Source: PHAA01 sp964584415
Lineage (GTDB): Bacteria; Bacillota; Syntrophomonadia; Syntrophomonadales; Syntrophomonadaceae
NCBI GenBank assembly: GCA_964584415.1
Contig: CAZOZX010000048.1
Coordinates: forward strand, 1 to 14,828
Length of the DNA: 14,828 nucleotides
Reading direction: 5' to 3'
The notes under the pieces: model-generated
The model's database searches: none
What the model saw: the letters and a program-made list of their open reading frames with translations, nothing else
Told to the model about the DNA's origin: nothing
Position numbers and translations under genes: made by a program
Shown: positions 14,022 through 14,828 of the stretch, one piece after another
How the letters are laid out: each line of letters starts with the position of its first letter
Numbering within the stretch: the stretch's first letter is position 1

Positions 14022-14508
14022 TGCTCATTCTCTTCTCTTCTATAGCTTCCCGAATATCAAAAATGACCACGTCATTTTTGATCAGAAACGTAATAATCAA
14101 ACCCAGGATAAAATACTGAGGCAGAGGGTATAAGATATTCCATAAAGGATTGGACAGGGCTTGTTGAATGGTAATGCCAGTCGAGAACAGAACCAGCAAG
14201 GTGTAAATCGTTTCGCATATGCCCAGTACGATCAATCCAAAAAATGAAGCCACGATCGAATAAAGCACAGGGATTCGGCATACGTAGACCAGCAAACCGA
14301 TCAGTACTGGCAGTTGCAGGAAAACATTGAATCCCGGAGCTATTGGTAAGGCGCGGATAACCCAGCTGGCCAGGGCTGTAAACAAGGCTGCCCACAGGAT
14401 CCGGGGCAGTGGAGCTTTAATGCCTGTCAGCTGCAGTCCCAGGTATATCAAAATCAACGTCTCGGGTACAGAATGTAACAATACTAAGTAAAAAGGCATC
14501 GTTCCCAT
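13999..14508 (-). CDS. Small integral membrane protein of the agr locus, possible split sensor domain
   Basis: I do not recognise a named family. The protein has 169 residues from the start chosen here. It consists of about five hydrophobic segments (such as FYLVLLHSVPETLILIYLGL and YSIVASFFGLIVLGICETIY) followed by a charged cytoplasmic tail (REAIEEKRMSSEEEH). The frame is open from a TTG at 14541, but that codon lies only about 5 nt after the predicted transcription start and lacks a ribosome binding site. ATG at 14506-14508 has CAGGGA upstream and is preferred. The gene overlaps the kinase gene by 23 bp and is first in the agr operon. Five helices plus the kinase's two would approximate the polytopic sensor domain of AgrC, so a receptor role is plausible but inferred. 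Confidence 0.7.
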   Translation of the reverse strand: MGTMPFYLVLLHSVPETLILIYLGLQLTGIKAPLPRILWAALFTALASWVIRALPIAPGFNVFLQLPVLIGLLVYVCRIPVLYSIVASFFGLIVLGICETIYTLLVLFSTGITIQQALSNPLWNILYPLPQYFILGLIITFLIKNDVVIFDIREAIEEKRMSSEEEHLN

Positions 14509-14552
14509 CGACAATCCCTGCCACAAATACAAAATTTCCAAAAATCAAATAA

Positions 14553-14608
14553 ATTATAGCACATTATGGAATATGGTTAGCGGAGTTGAATAAAACTTAA
14601 TTATTCAA
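14553..14608 (-). promoter_or_regulatory. agr operon promoter with upstream inverted repeat
   Basis: On the minus strand there is a perfect -10 TATAAT (14553-14558) with a 17-bp spacer, but a poor -35 (GCTAAC, 14576-14581). Directly upstream is an 8-bp perfect inverted repeat, TTGAATAA (14586-14593) and TTATTCAA (14601-14608), separated by 7 bp. A weak -35 with an adjacent operator suggests activation, possibly by the locus's own LytTR regulator. The remaining bases, 14609-14828, show no gene that I can support. Confidence 0.6.
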
Positions 14609-14828
14609 AATATGAGGATATTCGATAAATTACCAATAGCTTTCGACAAAACATTTTGATCGTAACGGCCTGCGTGACGCTGACCAAGCGATGAATGGCT
14701 CTACTTTATAAGCCCCATACGGTAAAAATTATTGAGCAAAAGGGGCACAGCGCTATTACTTTAAATTTTTTTATAGGGTATAGCTCTTTTCTTCCCACCA
14801 GCCAAAGGCCAGCCTAACTGAGGCGGTC

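Noticed and set aside
14631..14642. ACCAATAG near the agr promoter as a third copy of the 22-bp box
   Set aside because: Only the 8-bp core matches; the flanks do not, and its position relative to the agr promoter differs from that of the two real copies.
1..14828. CRISPR arrays, tRNA/rRNA genes, insertion sequences or prophage genes
   Set aside because: No regularly spaced repeats, cloverleaf-like sequences, transposase or phage-type proteins were seen on either strand.

Overview
The window reads as chromosome of an anaerobic Clostridia-type Firmicute with mid-range GC. The main clues are strong AGGAGG-type ribosome binding sites, frequent TTG/GTG starts, oxygen-sensitive 2-hydroxyacyl-CoA-dehydratase-type iron-sulfur enzymes and an agr peptide quorum-sensing locus. 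A Syntrophomonas/Peptococcaceae-like host is a reasonable guess but is not proven. A run of 10 Ns at 13340-13349 shows that this is a draft or metagenome assembly.

Region 1 (1-500): the 3' end of a heavy-metal P-type ATPase on the + strand, a strong terminator hairpin, then the promoter of the next operon.

Region 2 (501-3629, + strand): a reductase module. It encodes an ATP-driven [4Fe-4S] activase (BadF/HgdC type), a double-cubane-cluster-type reductase of the HgdB/FldB superfamily, a DUF3343 putative sulfur/selenium carrier, and a YedF-type TusA-DsrE fusion.

Region 3 (3630-11273, + strand): a promoter carrying the same 22-bp box as the one before region 2, followed by a complete ABC uptake system. 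This comprises a DUF3798 lipoprotein, a tandem-domain ATPase and two BPD_transp_2 permeases. Two further double-cubane/HgdB-family reductase subunits follow, and a terminator overlaps the last stop codon.

Region 4 (14608-11333, - strand, convergent with region 3): an agr-type quorum-sensing locus. In transcription order it encodes a 5-TM membrane protein, a 2-TM Spo0B/AgrC-type histidine kinase broken by an assembly gap and a spurious-looking insert, AgrB, a LytTR response regulator, and a 37-residue AgrD precursor with its own promoter.

Taken together, regions 2 and 3 look like one unit for importing a small unidentified molecule and reducing it anaerobically with ATP-energised electrons. 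One activase would serve three paralogous reductase subunits, with sulfur/selenium carrier proteins possibly serving cofactor assembly. The shared promoter box ties the two halves together. Whether the adjacent agr system controls the module is open; the sequence shows adjacency but no clear operator link.
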